Position numbers and translations under genes: made by a program. From assembly GCF_002734285.1 (NCBI RefSeq), contig NZ_NSEA01000011.1, forward strand, positions 268,986 through 332,985: a stretch of DNA of 64,000 bases, in the 5' to 3' direction. Below the pieces are notes generated by a model, which ran no database searches, was not told the origin of the DNA, and saw only the letters and a program-made list of their open reading frames with translations. This stretch comes from Fredinandcohnia onubensis (GTDB taxonomy: Bacteria; Bacillota; Bacilli; Bacillales; Bacillaceae_L). Shown piece after piece: positions 52,725-61,152 of the stretch (positions are counted from its first letter, which is position 1; each line of letters starts with the position of its first letter).

Positions 52725-54344
52725 TTATGCATACATGGCTTCTACTTGTTTTTGAAGCTCAGTATTTTCAAGATATTCATCATATGTCATTTGCTTATCA
52801 ACAAGACCATTTGGTGTAATTTCGATAATACGGTTCGCAATTGTTTGAACGAACTGATGGTCATGTGATGTAAATAAAACGGATCCTTTGAATGCAATTA
52901 ATCCATTATTTAAAGCTGTAATAGACTCTAGGTCTAAGTGGTTTGTTGGGTCATCTAGCACAAGCACGTTTGCACCACTTAGCATCATTTTTGAAAGCAT
53001 GCAACGTACTTTTTCTCCTCCAGATAAAACGCTTGGCTTTTTCAATACTTCTTCACCTGAGAATAGCATTCTACCTAAGAATCCTCGCAGGAAACTCTCA
53101 CTTTGATCATTTGGAGAGAACTGACGAAGCCAGTCAACTAACGTTGGCTCATTACCATCAAAATACTTCGTGTTGTCCTTAGGGAAATAGGCTTGTGATG
53201 TCGTAACGCCCCATTTGAACGTACCGCTATCTGCTTCCATTTCACCCATTAAAATCTTGAATAATGTTGTGATCGCAATTTCACTTTTACCTACAAACGC
53301 AAGCTTGTCGCCTTTATTTATAATAAAACTCACATTATCAAGCACCTTAACACCATCAATTGTCTTTGTAAGACCTTCAACACGTAGTAAGTCATTACCG
53401 ATTTCACGTTCTGGCGTAAACCCAACAAATGGATAACGACGAGAAGACGGCCTGATATCATCAAGTGAAATTTTATCTAAAAGCTTTTTACGAGAAGTTG
53501 CTTGTTTTGATTTTGATGCATTAGCACTAAAGCGCGCAATAAAAGCTTGAAGTTCTTTAATTTTCTCTTCTTTTTTACGGTTTGCATCTTGTGCCATTCT
53601 TGAAGCAAGCTGGCTTGATTCATACCAGAAGTCATAGTTACCAACATAGATTTGGATTTTTCCATAATCGAGGTCAGCCATGTGCGTACATACCTTATTT
53701 AAGAAATGACGGTCATGGGATACAACTATTACAGTATTTTCAAAGTTAATTAAAAATTCCTCTAGCCACTGGATTGCTTTTAAATCCAGGTTGTTGGTAG
53801 GCTCGTCAAGTAAAAGCACATCTGGCTTACCAAATAAGGCTTGCGCTAATAATACTTTTACTTTCTCAGAACCTGTTAATTCTGCCATTTTCTTCGTATG
53901 AAGCTCTTCTGGGATTCCTAAACCTTTTAAAAGAATGGCTGCTTCTGATTCAGCTTCCCAACCATTTAACTCAGCAAATTCCCCTTCAAGCTCAGCAGCT
54001 CTCATTCCGTCCTCATCTGAGAAATCAGGCTTCATATAGATTGCGTCTTTTTCTTGCATCACTTCATATAGACGGGCATGTCCCATAATCACAACTTTTA
54101 GTACTTCATGTTCTTCATATTCAAAATGGTTTTGTTTTAGGAATGCAAGGCGCTCACCTGGTGTCATATGCACGTCACCGGTTTGTGGCTCAATCTCACC
54201 TGAAAGGATTTTTAAAAAGGTAGATTTTCCGGCACCATTCGCTCCAATTAATCCATAACAATTTCCCGGTGTAAATTTTATGTTAACATCTTCAAAAAGC
54301 TTGCGGTCACCGTAACGCAAACCTACATTTGTAACTGTAATCAT
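52725..54344 (-). CDS. ykpA: ABC-F ATPase, YkpA/YbiT type
   Basis: A 539-residue ABC-F protein collinear with B. subtilis YkpA, a translation-factor-like ATPase. NBD1 has a full Walker A (LIGANGAGKSTFLKIL) and DEPTNNLDL. NBD2 is degenerate: FVGKSEIAITTLFKIL at Walker A, and VLDDPTNHLD, where Asp replaces the usual catalytic Glu. The NBD2 signature LSGGEKVR is intact; NBD1 has LTGSEKVK. I start at ATG 54342-54344 behind GGAGGA; an upstream in-frame ATG (54362) precedes that site. Confidence 0.88.
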   Translation of the reverse strand: MITVTNVGLRYGDRKLFEDVNIKFTPGNCYGLIGANGAGKSTFLKILSGEIEPQTGDVHMTPGERLAFLKQNHFEYEEHEVLKVVIMGHARLYEVMQEKDAIYMKPDFSDEDGMRAAELEGEFAELNGWEAESEAAILLKGLGIPEELHTKKMAELTGSEKVKVLLAQALFGKPDVLLLDEPTNNLDLKAIQWLEEFLINFENTVIVVSHDRHFLNKVCTHMADLDYGKIQIYVGNYDFWYESSQLASRMAQDANRKKEEKIKELQAFIARFSANASKSKQATSRKKLLDKISLDDIRPSSRRYPFVGFTPEREIGNDLLRVEGLTKTIDGVKVLDNVSFIINKGDKLAFVGKSEIAITTLFKILMGEMEADSGTFKWGVTTSQAYFPKDNTKYFDGNEPTLVDWLRQFSPNDQSESFLRGFLGRMLFSGEEVLKKPSVLSGGEKVRCMLSKMMLSGANVLVLDDPTNHLDLESITALNNGLIAFKGSVLFTSHDHQFVQTIANRIIEITPNGLVDKQMTYDEYLENTELQKQVEAMYA

Positions 54345-54557
54345 GTAATATAAATCCTCCATTTCATGTCATTGCTACTGATTATACCATTTTCATAGAA
54401 ACAACACTAGTTTTGGGTCCACGTTTTGTGGTCACAAGCCGTTGCCACATTGTGACATATTTATTAATCCGAAAATAAAAATGACCCCTTCCACAAGTTT
54501 CCCTGCCAAAAGAGTCATTAAAAAACACCACGTTTTTCTTTTTTAAATTTTCTACAT

Positions 54558-54899
54558 TCAAATAGCATCATTCTTCTTATTGCTCTCCTGTTCTAGATTT
54601 TTTGGCGGCAATTCGTTTGGCGGACCTGGTTGTCTTACGGCCCCGAATCCCTGAATAATTTTTTCACCACCGTAACCTGCTAAAATCGAAAGGAATATGA
54701 CACGAAAAATCGATTCGGTGTCACTCGAAGCTACGATTAATACTGCCGCAATGGTTCCAATAAGCATTTCTTCTAAGAATCCAAGGTAGATGAAGCGTTT
54801 TGTTACACGAGGTTTCTCAATTTTCCCTTGTTTTTTAGCATGTCCCAATAACCCCATAGAGCCACCAATAAAGATTGCTAGCACAAGATGCAACAACAT
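54558..54899 (-). CDS. Small membrane protein, hypothetical
   Basis: A 113-residue protein with three hydrophobic segments (LLHLVLAIFIGGSMGLLG, FLEEMLIGTIAAVLIVAS, VIFLSILAGYGGEKIIQG) and a polar Pro/Glu/Asn tail. It may belong to the DUF4257 type, but I am unsure. AGGGGGTGATG leads into the start. The ~200 bp between it and ykpA show imperfect hairpins (e.g. AATGAC/GTCATT near 54490-54525) and nothing else clear. Confidence 0.65.
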   Translation of the reverse strand: MLLHLVLAIFIGGSMGLLGHAKKQGKIEKPRVTKRFIYLGFLEEMLIGTIAAVLIVASSDTESIFRVIFLSILAGYGGEKIIQGFGAVRQPGPPNELPPKNLEQESNKKNDAI

Positions 54900-55095
54900 G
54901 TCATCACCCCCTAAAGTCCAGATTTAGTAATGCTTGACCTTAGGCAACAAATGGAAGCTTCCTTATTAACATTATATACCAAATGTGAATAAGAAAGCTT
55001 GGGTATATTTTCGGAAAATTAAAAATACTTTTGTGATACTAATGTCCCATTTTCATTCTAAAAACTTTTTCGAGCCCCTAAAGGACTGCATAAAA

Positions 55096-56055
55096 CTACC
55101 TACCCACTCTATCGTTTGTCATTACTTGAATAAAATCAGTTATGAACTTTTCATAATCGAAACGCAATGCAATCCGATCTAATGTTTCAACAGGCTCCTT
55201 GTCTGGATTAGCACGAAAATCTGCGACGCTCACCCCTTTTAATATCCCGGACATTTCAATCTGTACTCTGCGCCTAGCATATTGCATAATGGAAGGATTT
55301 ACTATTGCGCTTAGGGCAACTACATCATGTAGTGGTGTCCCTTGAATTCCAGGCATGCTCTTCTTGTAAAATTCATAATAATAATCAAAAATCGGACGAA
55401 TTAAATTTCGATATGGATTATTTGTTCCCTGTCTTACAATTTGGTCAACTACTTCAGAAGTTAAGATAGCTTGGATTGTTACATTTAGAGGATGAATAGC
55501 CAGGTTATGTGCACGTTCACAGATAAGGTTTGAGGCAATTGGGTCACCATAAAAATTAGCCTCTGCTTCAGCAGTGACATTTCCAGGAACAAAAAATGCC
55601 CCACCCATAATATAAAATCCTTTTACTTTATTCATTACCTCATCACCAAGGATGAAGGCGATCGCGAGTGATGTAGAACGCCCAACATCGACGATATAAA
55701 GTTCATTTTCATATTTCTCAATTATTTTAAAAATCTCATCAAAATTTAACAACTCAGCTGAAGGCAGTGTATCGGGTGGTTGAATGGGGCCAAGACCCTC
55801 TTCTCCATGAATTTCAGGGTAATAAGCTGTCGCTTCTCCAGATAACGGTCCCTTTGCACCCGCTATGATTGGAATATCCGTTTTGCCTGCTAATGATAAT
55901 AAATAGGCAACATTTTGAATCGCTTGTTCTTGTGTCACATTCCCGTAACTCGGAACAATCCCGACTATTTCAATAGCAGGATTGAGTAATCCATACATAA
56001 TTGCGATCGAATCATCAATTCCCGGATCTCCAAAAAACAATACCTTAGCTGCCAT
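55096..56055 (-). CDS. Inosine-uridine preferring nucleoside hydrolase family protein
   Basis: A Ca-dependent nucleosidase-fold protein of about 319 residues. The N-terminal metal motif reads FFGDPGIDDS: the Asp residues of DPGxDD are kept, but the usual preceding Asp-x (as in DTDPGIDD) is replaced by Phe-Gly. Later motifs include YIMGGAFFVPGNVTAEAEAN and GTPLHDVVAL with the expected active-site His-Asp. It would hydrolyse N-ribosyl purines or pyrimidines. I start at ATG 56053-56055 behind AGGGAGCGG; the GTG at 56061 overlaps it. Confidence 0.85.
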   Translation of the reverse strand: MAAKVLFFGDPGIDDSIAIMYGLLNPAIEIVGIVPSYGNVTQEQAIQNVAYLLSLAGKTDIPIIAGAKGPLSGEATAYYPEIHGEEGLGPIQPPDTLPSAELLNFDEIFKIIEKYENELYIVDVGRSTSLAIAFILGDEVMNKVKGFYIMGGAFFVPGNVTAEAEANFYGDPIASNLICERAHNLAIHPLNVTIQAILTSEVVDQIVRQGTNNPYRNLIRPIFDYYYEFYKKSMPGIQGTPLHDVVALSAIVNPSIMQYARRRVQIEMSGILKGVSVADFRANPDKEPVETLDRIALRFDYEKFITDFIQVMTNDRVGR

Positions 56056-56112
56056 TAACACCGCTCCCTTTTTTTAAACTCACATAATATTCACTATATG
56101 TTGAGAAGTAAA

Positions 56113-56150
56113 AAAAAACACCCACTTCGCTATGAGACGAAATGAGTGTT
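56113..56150 (-). terminator. Terminator after the LysM hydrolase gene
   Basis: AACACCCACTTCG (56117-56129) pairs with CGAAATGAGTGTT (56138-56150) with wobbles; nine T follow on the minus strand. Confidence 0.75.
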
Positions 56151-56162
56151 TTGGGAAAAGTA

Positions 56163-56753
56163 TTATTTTGCAAATCGATGATTTCCAATGACAGTTGTTA
56201 CTTCTCTAGCCATCATAAATGGATTTGAACTTTTATCTGGATTAAAGAAAAATAATGACCCTTTTCCTTGTCCGCGGAACGTAATGGCCTCGTCTACTGC
56301 ACGTTTTGATTCTTCATCAGCCTGTTGATTGATTGAACCGTCAGCCACTGGGCTAAATGCATAAGAACCACCTTCTACTTTTTCGTAAATTACTTCTTTA
56401 ATCGTATCGGGGAACTCAGATGAATCGACACGGTTTAACACAACAGTAGCCACGGCAACCTTCCCTGCATATGGCTCGCCTTTCGCTTCAGCATGTACAA
56501 GTTTCGCAAGTAATTCCTTATCTTGACTCGTCACTACTTCTGGTATTTCAAGCTCTTCACCTGGATAGATCATATCACTTGTTCGGTTATTGGTTTCCTT
56601 AAGGTCTAATACTGATACACCATACTTCATGCCAAGATTCCAAAATGTATCACCTGATTTTACAGTATGAGTTGCTGCCGATGCACTCACACCTGAAGCT
56701 AATAGTGTAAAAGTTAATGCTGTTGCGAATCCAATTCTTTTAAGGTTTTTCAT
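56163..56753 (-). CDS. LysM-containing SleB/CwlJ-type cell wall hydrolase
   Basis: A 196-residue exported hydrolase: signal peptide ending ASGVSASAA, one LysM domain (THTVKSGDTFWNLGMKYGVS through YPGEELEIP, about 28-72) and a Hydrolase_2 domain. The latter has the family start LLAKLVHAEAKGEPYAGKVA with the catalytic Glu, AVATVVLNRVDSSEFPDTI and FSPVADGSI. It resembles B. subtilis YkvT and SleB. SleB proper binds via a different N-terminal domain, so a vegetative or sporulation wall role is equally possible. Confidence 0.85.
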   Translation of the reverse strand: MKNLKRIGFATALTFTLLASGVSASAATHTVKSGDTFWNLGMKYGVSVLDLKETNNRTSDMIYPGEELEIPEVVTSQDKELLAKLVHAEAKGEPYAGKVAVATVVLNRVDSSEFPDTIKEVIYEKVEGGSYAFSPVADGSINQQADEESKRAVDEAITFRGQGKGSLFFFNPDKSSNPFMMAREVTTVIGNHRFAK

Positions 56754-56994
56754 GTTTTTTCCTCCTAGTAATCGTCGTTTTTGGCTCTACTAGAAGGTTA
56801 ACAGCTGTAATATTTCGATTCATTGCCCAAAAAGTGGTAGGATACTAGAGACTTAGAGACACTTTGTCTCAAGATATTATTGGAAAAAATATCCTTACTA
56901 TATTTACCACCTAAATCTTGGACAAGATGGAAAAATGCAGATTGAATTTTACAAACATCTCAGTCAAGTTATCAACATTTTTATCATATTTCCG

Positions 56995-58368
56995 TTATTT
57001 CATAATCATTTTAATTAGCTTCAACCCATACTTGGTAGTTGGGTAGCGCAACGGAAGGTCAAACTTTGTTGTTTGCTTCATGATCCCTTTTTCATGAGAA
57101 AATACATCAAAGCTTCCTTTTCCATGGTAGGCACCAATCCCACTATCACCTACGCCGCCAAATGGTAGATGGGGTGAAGTAAAATGATAAACCGTATCAT
57201 TCACACAACCACCACCGAAAGAGATTGATTCTAGCACTTTATTTTGCACTCGTTCCACTTCTGAAAAAATATACAATGCAAGTGGTTTTGGGCGCTTATT
57301 GATCTCATCGATGGTTTGTAAAATATCGTCGTACCCCATCACAGGCAAAATTGGACCAAAAATTTCATCCTCCATGATCGGGTGCTCCCATGTAACATCA
57401 GTCAAAACTGTAGGCGCAATCAGATGCTTATCGTCATCCGACTCACCACCATAGTATATAACGCCACTATTATCGATAAAGGAAGTAAGTCGATTGAAAT
57501 GCCGCTCACTTACAATTTTCGTAAATTTGCTATCTTTACTTAAGGCATTCCCATACAATTCCTGGATCGCTTCTGTTAACAGATTCAAAAATTCTTCTTT
57601 AACTTCATTATGAACATACAGATAGTCCGGTGCGACACAGGTTTGTCCAGCATTCGTATACTTCCCCCACGCAATTCGCTTTGCCGCATACCGAAGATTC
57701 GCATCCTTGTGGACAATACAAGGACTTTTCCCTCCAAGTTCAAGGGTAACAGGTGTTAATTGTTTAGCTGCAGCCTCCATAATCACTTTTCCAACGGCTA
57801 CACTTCCTGTAAAAAAGATATAATCTGTCTTTTCCTCTAAAAGGGCCGTGCTTGTTTCAACACCCCCTTCAACAATTGCAATGTAGTCCTCTTGAAAATG
57901 TTCACGAATCAGTTTTGTTAGTAATTCAGACGTTTTTGGGGTTAGCTCAGAAGGCTTTAAGATTGCACAGTTTCCTGCTGCGATTGCCCCAATTAATGGT
58001 GCAAATGCGAGCTGAAACGGATAATTCCAAGGTGATATGACTAAGACCACCCCGTATGGTTCAGGATAAATATAATTTTTACTTCCAAAACCAGTCAGGC
58101 TCGTTTTTACTTTTCTTGGTTTTGCCCATTTTTCAAGATGCTTCATCGTAAACTTAAGCTCTTCTAATACAAAGCCAATTTCAGTCGTATATGATTCAAA
58201 CTCAGATTTGTTTAAATCTTTATGTAATGCTTCCATAATTTCCTTTTGATGTGATTTAATTAGATTTCGAATTTTTTTAAGAGCTTCAATCCGATAGGCA
58301 ACTTCCTTTGTTTTCCCTGTAGAAAAAAATTCACGTTGCTTATTTAATAATGCACCATAGCTTTCCAC
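56995..58368 (-). CDS. Aldehyde dehydrogenase (YwdH-like, class 3 type)
   Basis: A 457-residue NAD(P)-dependent aldehyde dehydrogenase of the short class-3 form: VISPWNYPFQLAFAPLIGAI, FFTGSVAVGKVIMEAAA, VTLELGGKSPC, catalytic Cys in NAGQTCVAPDY and PHLPFGGVGDSGIG. It resembles B. subtilis YwdH. The C-terminus (LIKMIMK) is hydrophobic/basic but too short to call a membrane anchor. The substrate is unknown. Monocistronic; the ~240 bp upstream hold only a small hairpin (GAGACA-ctt-TGTCTC, 56856-56870). Confidence 0.87.
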   Translation of the reverse strand: MESYGALLNKQREFFSTGKTKEVAYRIEALKKIRNLIKSHQKEIMEALHKDLNKSEFESYTTEIGFVLEELKFTMKHLEKWAKPRKVKTSLTGFGSKNYIYPEPYGVVLVISPWNYPFQLAFAPLIGAIAAGNCAILKPSELTPKTSELLTKLIREHFQEDYIAIVEGGVETSTALLEEKTDYIFFTGSVAVGKVIMEAAAKQLTPVTLELGGKSPCIVHKDANLRYAAKRIAWGKYTNAGQTCVAPDYLYVHNEVKEEFLNLLTEAIQELYGNALSKDSKFTKIVSERHFNRLTSFIDNSGVIYYGGESDDDKHLIAPTVLTDVTWEHPIMEDEIFGPILPVMGYDDILQTIDEINKRPKPLALYIFSEVERVQNKVLESISFGGGCVNDTVYHFTSPHLPFGGVGDSGIGAYHGKGSFDVFSHEKGIMKQTTKFDLPLRYPTTKYGLKLIKMIMK

Positions 58369-58465
58369 TACGTTTCCCCCATTTCAACAGGATTTCCTAC
58401 TATTTATAAATAGTACATACTATTTTTCAACAAAAAACAAGTTAATACTACATAGAGAGCAGAAA

Positions 58466-58499
58466 AAAGGTAAGCCCACATTTTTAATGGCTTACCTTT
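58466..58499 (-). terminator. Terminator after GTP cyclohydrolase gene
   Basis: A perfect 11-bp stem AAAGGTAAGCC (58466-58476)/GGCTTACCTTT (58489-58499), T-rich on the minus strand. Confidence 0.8.
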
Positions 58500-58508
58500 G
58501 ATTTCGTA

Positions 58509-59252
58509 TTAGAGTGTTGCAATTTTTTCTTTTACTCGAATATGACCTGATTTTTCAACCTTTGTGGCTAAATATTTTTGATTGTATTCAGAAACATCTC
58601 CCCAAAGTGGGACATGAGTATCTGATAATAGTCCGTATTCTTGTAATGCAGCTAGTTTTTTCGGATTGTTCGTAATTAAGGTAACCGGCTTCGAACGTAG
58701 CTCTGAAAGCACGCGAATCGCATCTTCATAGTTGCGGCTATCATCGTTAAAGCCTAATGCAAGGTTTGCTTCGACTGTGTCTAGCCCTTCTTGCTGAAGG
58801 ATATACGCTAATGATTTTGAGAATAAGCCAATCCCTCTTCCCTCGTGATCTGCAAGATAAAAGAGAGCCCCAGAGCCATTTGAGACAATCATTCTCATGG
58901 ACTCCCGCAACTGGAAACCACAATCACAACGCTTGCTTCCGAATATATCACCGGTATGGCAAATACTATGCATTCTGATTAGCGCATCATGTTCTGTGTC
59001 AAAATCACCATATACTAGTACAGATGATTGCTGCATTTCTGCTAAATTAGCTGTAGGAAGAAAGTTTAGAACTTCCTCTTTACTCATTCCATTCTCCATC
59101 TTTAGCCATGTATACCATTTAAAAGTCACAACTTGATCATCTAATTGTACGGGTAATGTTACAGGTCCAACTAAGCAAATATCCTGTTCCCCTTGTTTAT
59201 GAATCATGTTCATTTTATTTAAAAGAAGGTCTTTCACCTTTTCTGAAACCAT
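58509..59252 (-). CDS. ribA: GTP cyclohydrolase II (stand-alone RibA)
   Basis: A 247-residue enzyme opening GTP to the first riboflavin intermediate. Zinc ligands are Cys 98, 109 and 111 in CHTGDIFGSKRCDCG. The catalytic segment DHEGRGIGLFSK and DTVEANLALGFNDDSRNY are intact. It lacks the DHBP-synthase half found in the bifunctional ribBA of bacilli. It is not within a rib operon and no FMN riboswitch is visible upstream. It is probably an extra copy for a special flavin, pterin or deazapurine need. Confidence 0.88.
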   Translation of the reverse strand: MVSEKVKDLLLNKMNMIHKQGEQDICLVGPVTLPVQLDDQVVTFKWYTWLKMENGMSKEEVLNFLPTANLAEMQQSSVLVYGDFDTEHDALIRMHSICHTGDIFGSKRCDCGFQLRESMRMIVSNGSGALFYLADHEGRGIGLFSKSLAYILQQEGLDTVEANLALGFNDDSRNYEDAIRVLSELRSKPVTLITNNPKKLAALQEYGLLSDTHVPLWGDVSEYNQKYLATKVEKSGHIRVKEKIATL

Positions 59253-59390
59253 AAGAATTCTCCCTTTCTAATGTTACCACTTGTAAATTTATTTCTACTC
59301 TATGTTTTGAAAGTATAGAATTATTAAAAAGGGAGGTCAAGAAATATACACTTCATATCCTTTATCTAATAGCCCCTCATTTAGTAAAAT

Positions 59391-59843
59391 TTACAGTTTA
59401 TCAGCGTGATATCCAAGCTTTTTCAATAACACCATCATTTCTTCTTTTTCAGAATCAGACAGAACCCCGACAATTTCTTCAATAGCCTGTTCATGCTTTG
59501 GAAATATCGTATCCATAAATTGTTTACCTTCATCCGTAATGGATGCCCATGTAACACGTCGGTCCTTCGGACATGGTTTTCTTGAAATATAATTCTTTTT
59601 TTCTAATTTATCCACAACATATGTTATACTTCCGCTCGATAATAAGACCTTCTTACCAATATGTTGAATTGGCTGATCCCCTTTATGATAGAGAAGTTCT
59701 AACACGGCAAATTCAGTTAGATTTAATCCGTATCCTTTTACATCCTCTTCTACCCGCTCATTTACAGATCGAAATGCTCTAGATAGTATGACAAAAAATT
59801 TCAAGGAGAGGTTAGGAACATTTACTGCTTCATTTGCTTCCAT
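59391..59843 (-). CDS. mhqR: MarR-family regulator, MhqR-like
   Basis: A 150-residue winged-helix repressor with TEFAVLELLYHKGDQPIQHI, recognition region LSSGSITYVVDKLEKKNYIS and wing CPKDRRVTWASITDEGKQ. The first element and overall length recall MhqR of B. subtilis, which controls quinone and catechol resistance. I start at ATG 59841-59843 behind AAAAGGGTGG; the longer GTG start overlaps that site. A palindrome nearly identical to the MhqR box lies 19 bp upstream, consistent with autorepression. The targets (azoreductase, dioxygenases) are not in the window. Confidence 0.82.
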   Translation of the reverse strand: MEANEAVNVPNLSLKFFVILSRAFRSVNERVEEDVKGYGLNLTEFAVLELLYHKGDQPIQHIGKKVLLSSGSITYVVDKLEKKNYISRKPCPKDRRVTWASITDEGKQFMDTIFPKHEQAIEEIVGVLSDSEKEEMMVLLKKLGYHADKL

Positions 59844-59861
59844 ACGATCCACCCTTTTTCA

Positions 59862-59881
59862 TTATCTCGAATTCAAGATAA
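59862..59881. promoter_or_regulatory. MhqR-type operator
   Basis: The sequence TTATCTCGAATTCAAGATAA is symmetric at 18 of 20 positions. Its core TATCTCGAATTCAAGATA differs at one position from the B. subtilis MhqR box TATCTCGAATTCGAGATA. Confidence 0.78.
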
Positions 59882-59935
59882 TTTTACTAAATTTTCATGT
59901 TCTCTGTCAAGTTTGTTTCTGTGACTTAGTGCCCA

Positions 59936-60130
59936 TTAGCTCCTTGCGACTTCCGTATATCGGTACAGAACATCCCCACCATGATGGGCAATTCCTCTAA
60001 AATGCTTAAAATCTTCCCGTTTAACCAATGTATTTCGGAACTCAAGGAATTGATCTTTTTTCACAAGGTATTCATTTAACTCTCCATCCCTGAGCTTATT
60101 TAAAATTTCATTTACAAATTCTTCATTCAT
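59936..60130 (-). CDS. Small hypothetical protein
   Basis: A 64-residue soluble protein: MNEEFVNEILNKLRDGELNE, then a basic middle (LVKREDFKHF) and a C-terminal motif RGIAHHGGDVLYRYTEVARS with paired His. AGAGGTG precedes the ATG. It looks like a conserved small Bacillus protein, but I cannot name its family. It is read separately from mhqR. Confidence 0.65.
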   Translation of the reverse strand: MNEEFVNEILNKLRDGELNEYLVKKDQFLEFRNTLVKREDFKHFRGIAHHGGDVLYRYTEVARS

Positions 60131-60207
60131 ATGTATACACCTCTTTTTAAATTATAGTGGTTCGAATTATTAGAAACAAGGCTAATACCCATTTATACCT
60201 CTATCCT

Positions 60208-60236
60208 ACACACTATACGTCATTAGGCATAAGATA
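60208..60236 (+). promoter_or_regulatory. Candidate sigma-K promoter of coat-like gene
   Basis: ACA (60208-60210) is followed after 17 bp by CATAAGATA (60228-60236), matching the sigma-K pattern mACm-N16/17-CATANNNTA. It lies about 110 bp before the start codon at 60354. Confidence 0.5.
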
Positions 60237-60353
60237 TGGGGAAATGTCTAGTAGGCATTATGACGAAGTAGAAAATTAAAAAGCCCTCAAAAAATTTAAT
60301 AATGTGTTTGCTGACTTTTTAACTGTATGAATTCAATAAAGAGGTGGATTTTT

Positions 60354-61103
60354 ATGAAAAATTATCAAAACCCGTATGGTTTTAATCCGAATATGAGTAA
60401 TCAACAAGGCTTAGGCTATGGACCCGGCGCTGGCGCTGGCTACGGACCGCAAGGAATGCTTATGGAAATGAATATTCCACAAATGGGATACCCAGGAACT
60501 GGCTTTCCACAAGAGGTTCAAGGCAGCTTCTCTTTACCTACCCAACAACACATGATGGATGATGATTGTGGATGTGGTGCTGGTCCCGGCGACGAGCAAG
60601 CTGTAATGCCAGCAGCATTTAATCCATATGGTCCTGGAATGGCACCAAATATGATGGCTCCACATGGACCACATGGCCCTGGCTGCACCTGTGGACAGCA
60701 GCATGGCCAAATGGGCGGACCTGGAATGATGGGCGGCTTTGGCCCTCAGGGACCTGGAGTTGGACCAATGAGCGGTTTTGGCCCTCAAGGACCTGGTGTT
60801 GGACCAATGAGCGGTTTTGGCCCTCAAGGACCCGGTGTTGGACCAATGAGCGGTTTTGGCCCTCAGGGAGCTGGTGCTGGACAGATGAGCGGTTTTGGCC
60901 CTCAAGGACCTGGAATGGCTCCTGGTGAGATGGGGGGATTCGGACCTGGGGGACCAGGTAATCCTGGTATGATGTCTCCTCAAGGCCCTGGAATGGCACC
61001 AAATATGATGATGCCTCATGGACCACATGGCCCTGGCTGCACCTGTGGACAGCAGCATGGCCCAATGGGTGGCCCTGGGATGATGGGCGGTTTTGGTAGA
61101 TAG
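60354..61103 (+). CDS. Gly/Pro/Met-rich repeat protein, probable spore coat component
   Basis: A protein of about 249 residues, mostly low-complexity. A 13-residue unit (MSGFGPQGPGVGP) repeats about four times (39-bp DNA repeats, 60725-60900). A longer module carrying HGPHGPGCTCGQQHG then MGGPGMMGGFG occurs twice (near 60660 and 61015). Another Cys pair lies in DDDCGCGAG. The N-terminus (NYQNPYGFNPNMSNQQ) is Asn/Tyr-rich. Such Cys- and Gly-rich repeats and the sigma-K-like promoter suggest a cross-linked coat protein. Start ATG at 60354 behind GAGGTGG. Confidence 0.7.
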   Translation: MKNYQNPYGFNPNMSNQQGLGYGPGAGAGYGPQGMLMEMNIPQMGYPGTGFPQEVQGSFSLPTQQHMMDDDCGCGAGPGDEQAVMPAAFNPYGPGMAPNMMAPHGPHGPGCTCGQQHGQMGGPGMMGGFGPQGPGVGPMSGFGPQGPGVGPMSGFGPQGPGVGPMSGFGPQGAGAGQMSGFGPQGPGMAPGEMGGFGPGGPGNPGMMSPQGPGMAPNMMMPHGPHGPGCTCGQQHGPMGGPGMMGGFGR

Positions 61104-61114
61104 ATTTACATTAT

Positions 61115-61141
61115 AGGTGTCTCCTTTGAGGCACCTTTTTC
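61115..61141 (+). terminator. Terminator after coat-like gene
   Basis: AGGTGTCTC (61115-61123) pairs with GAGGCACCT (61128-61136; one wobble), tetraloop, then TTTTT. Confidence 0.8.
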
Positions 61142-61152
61142 TGTTCAGCCTT

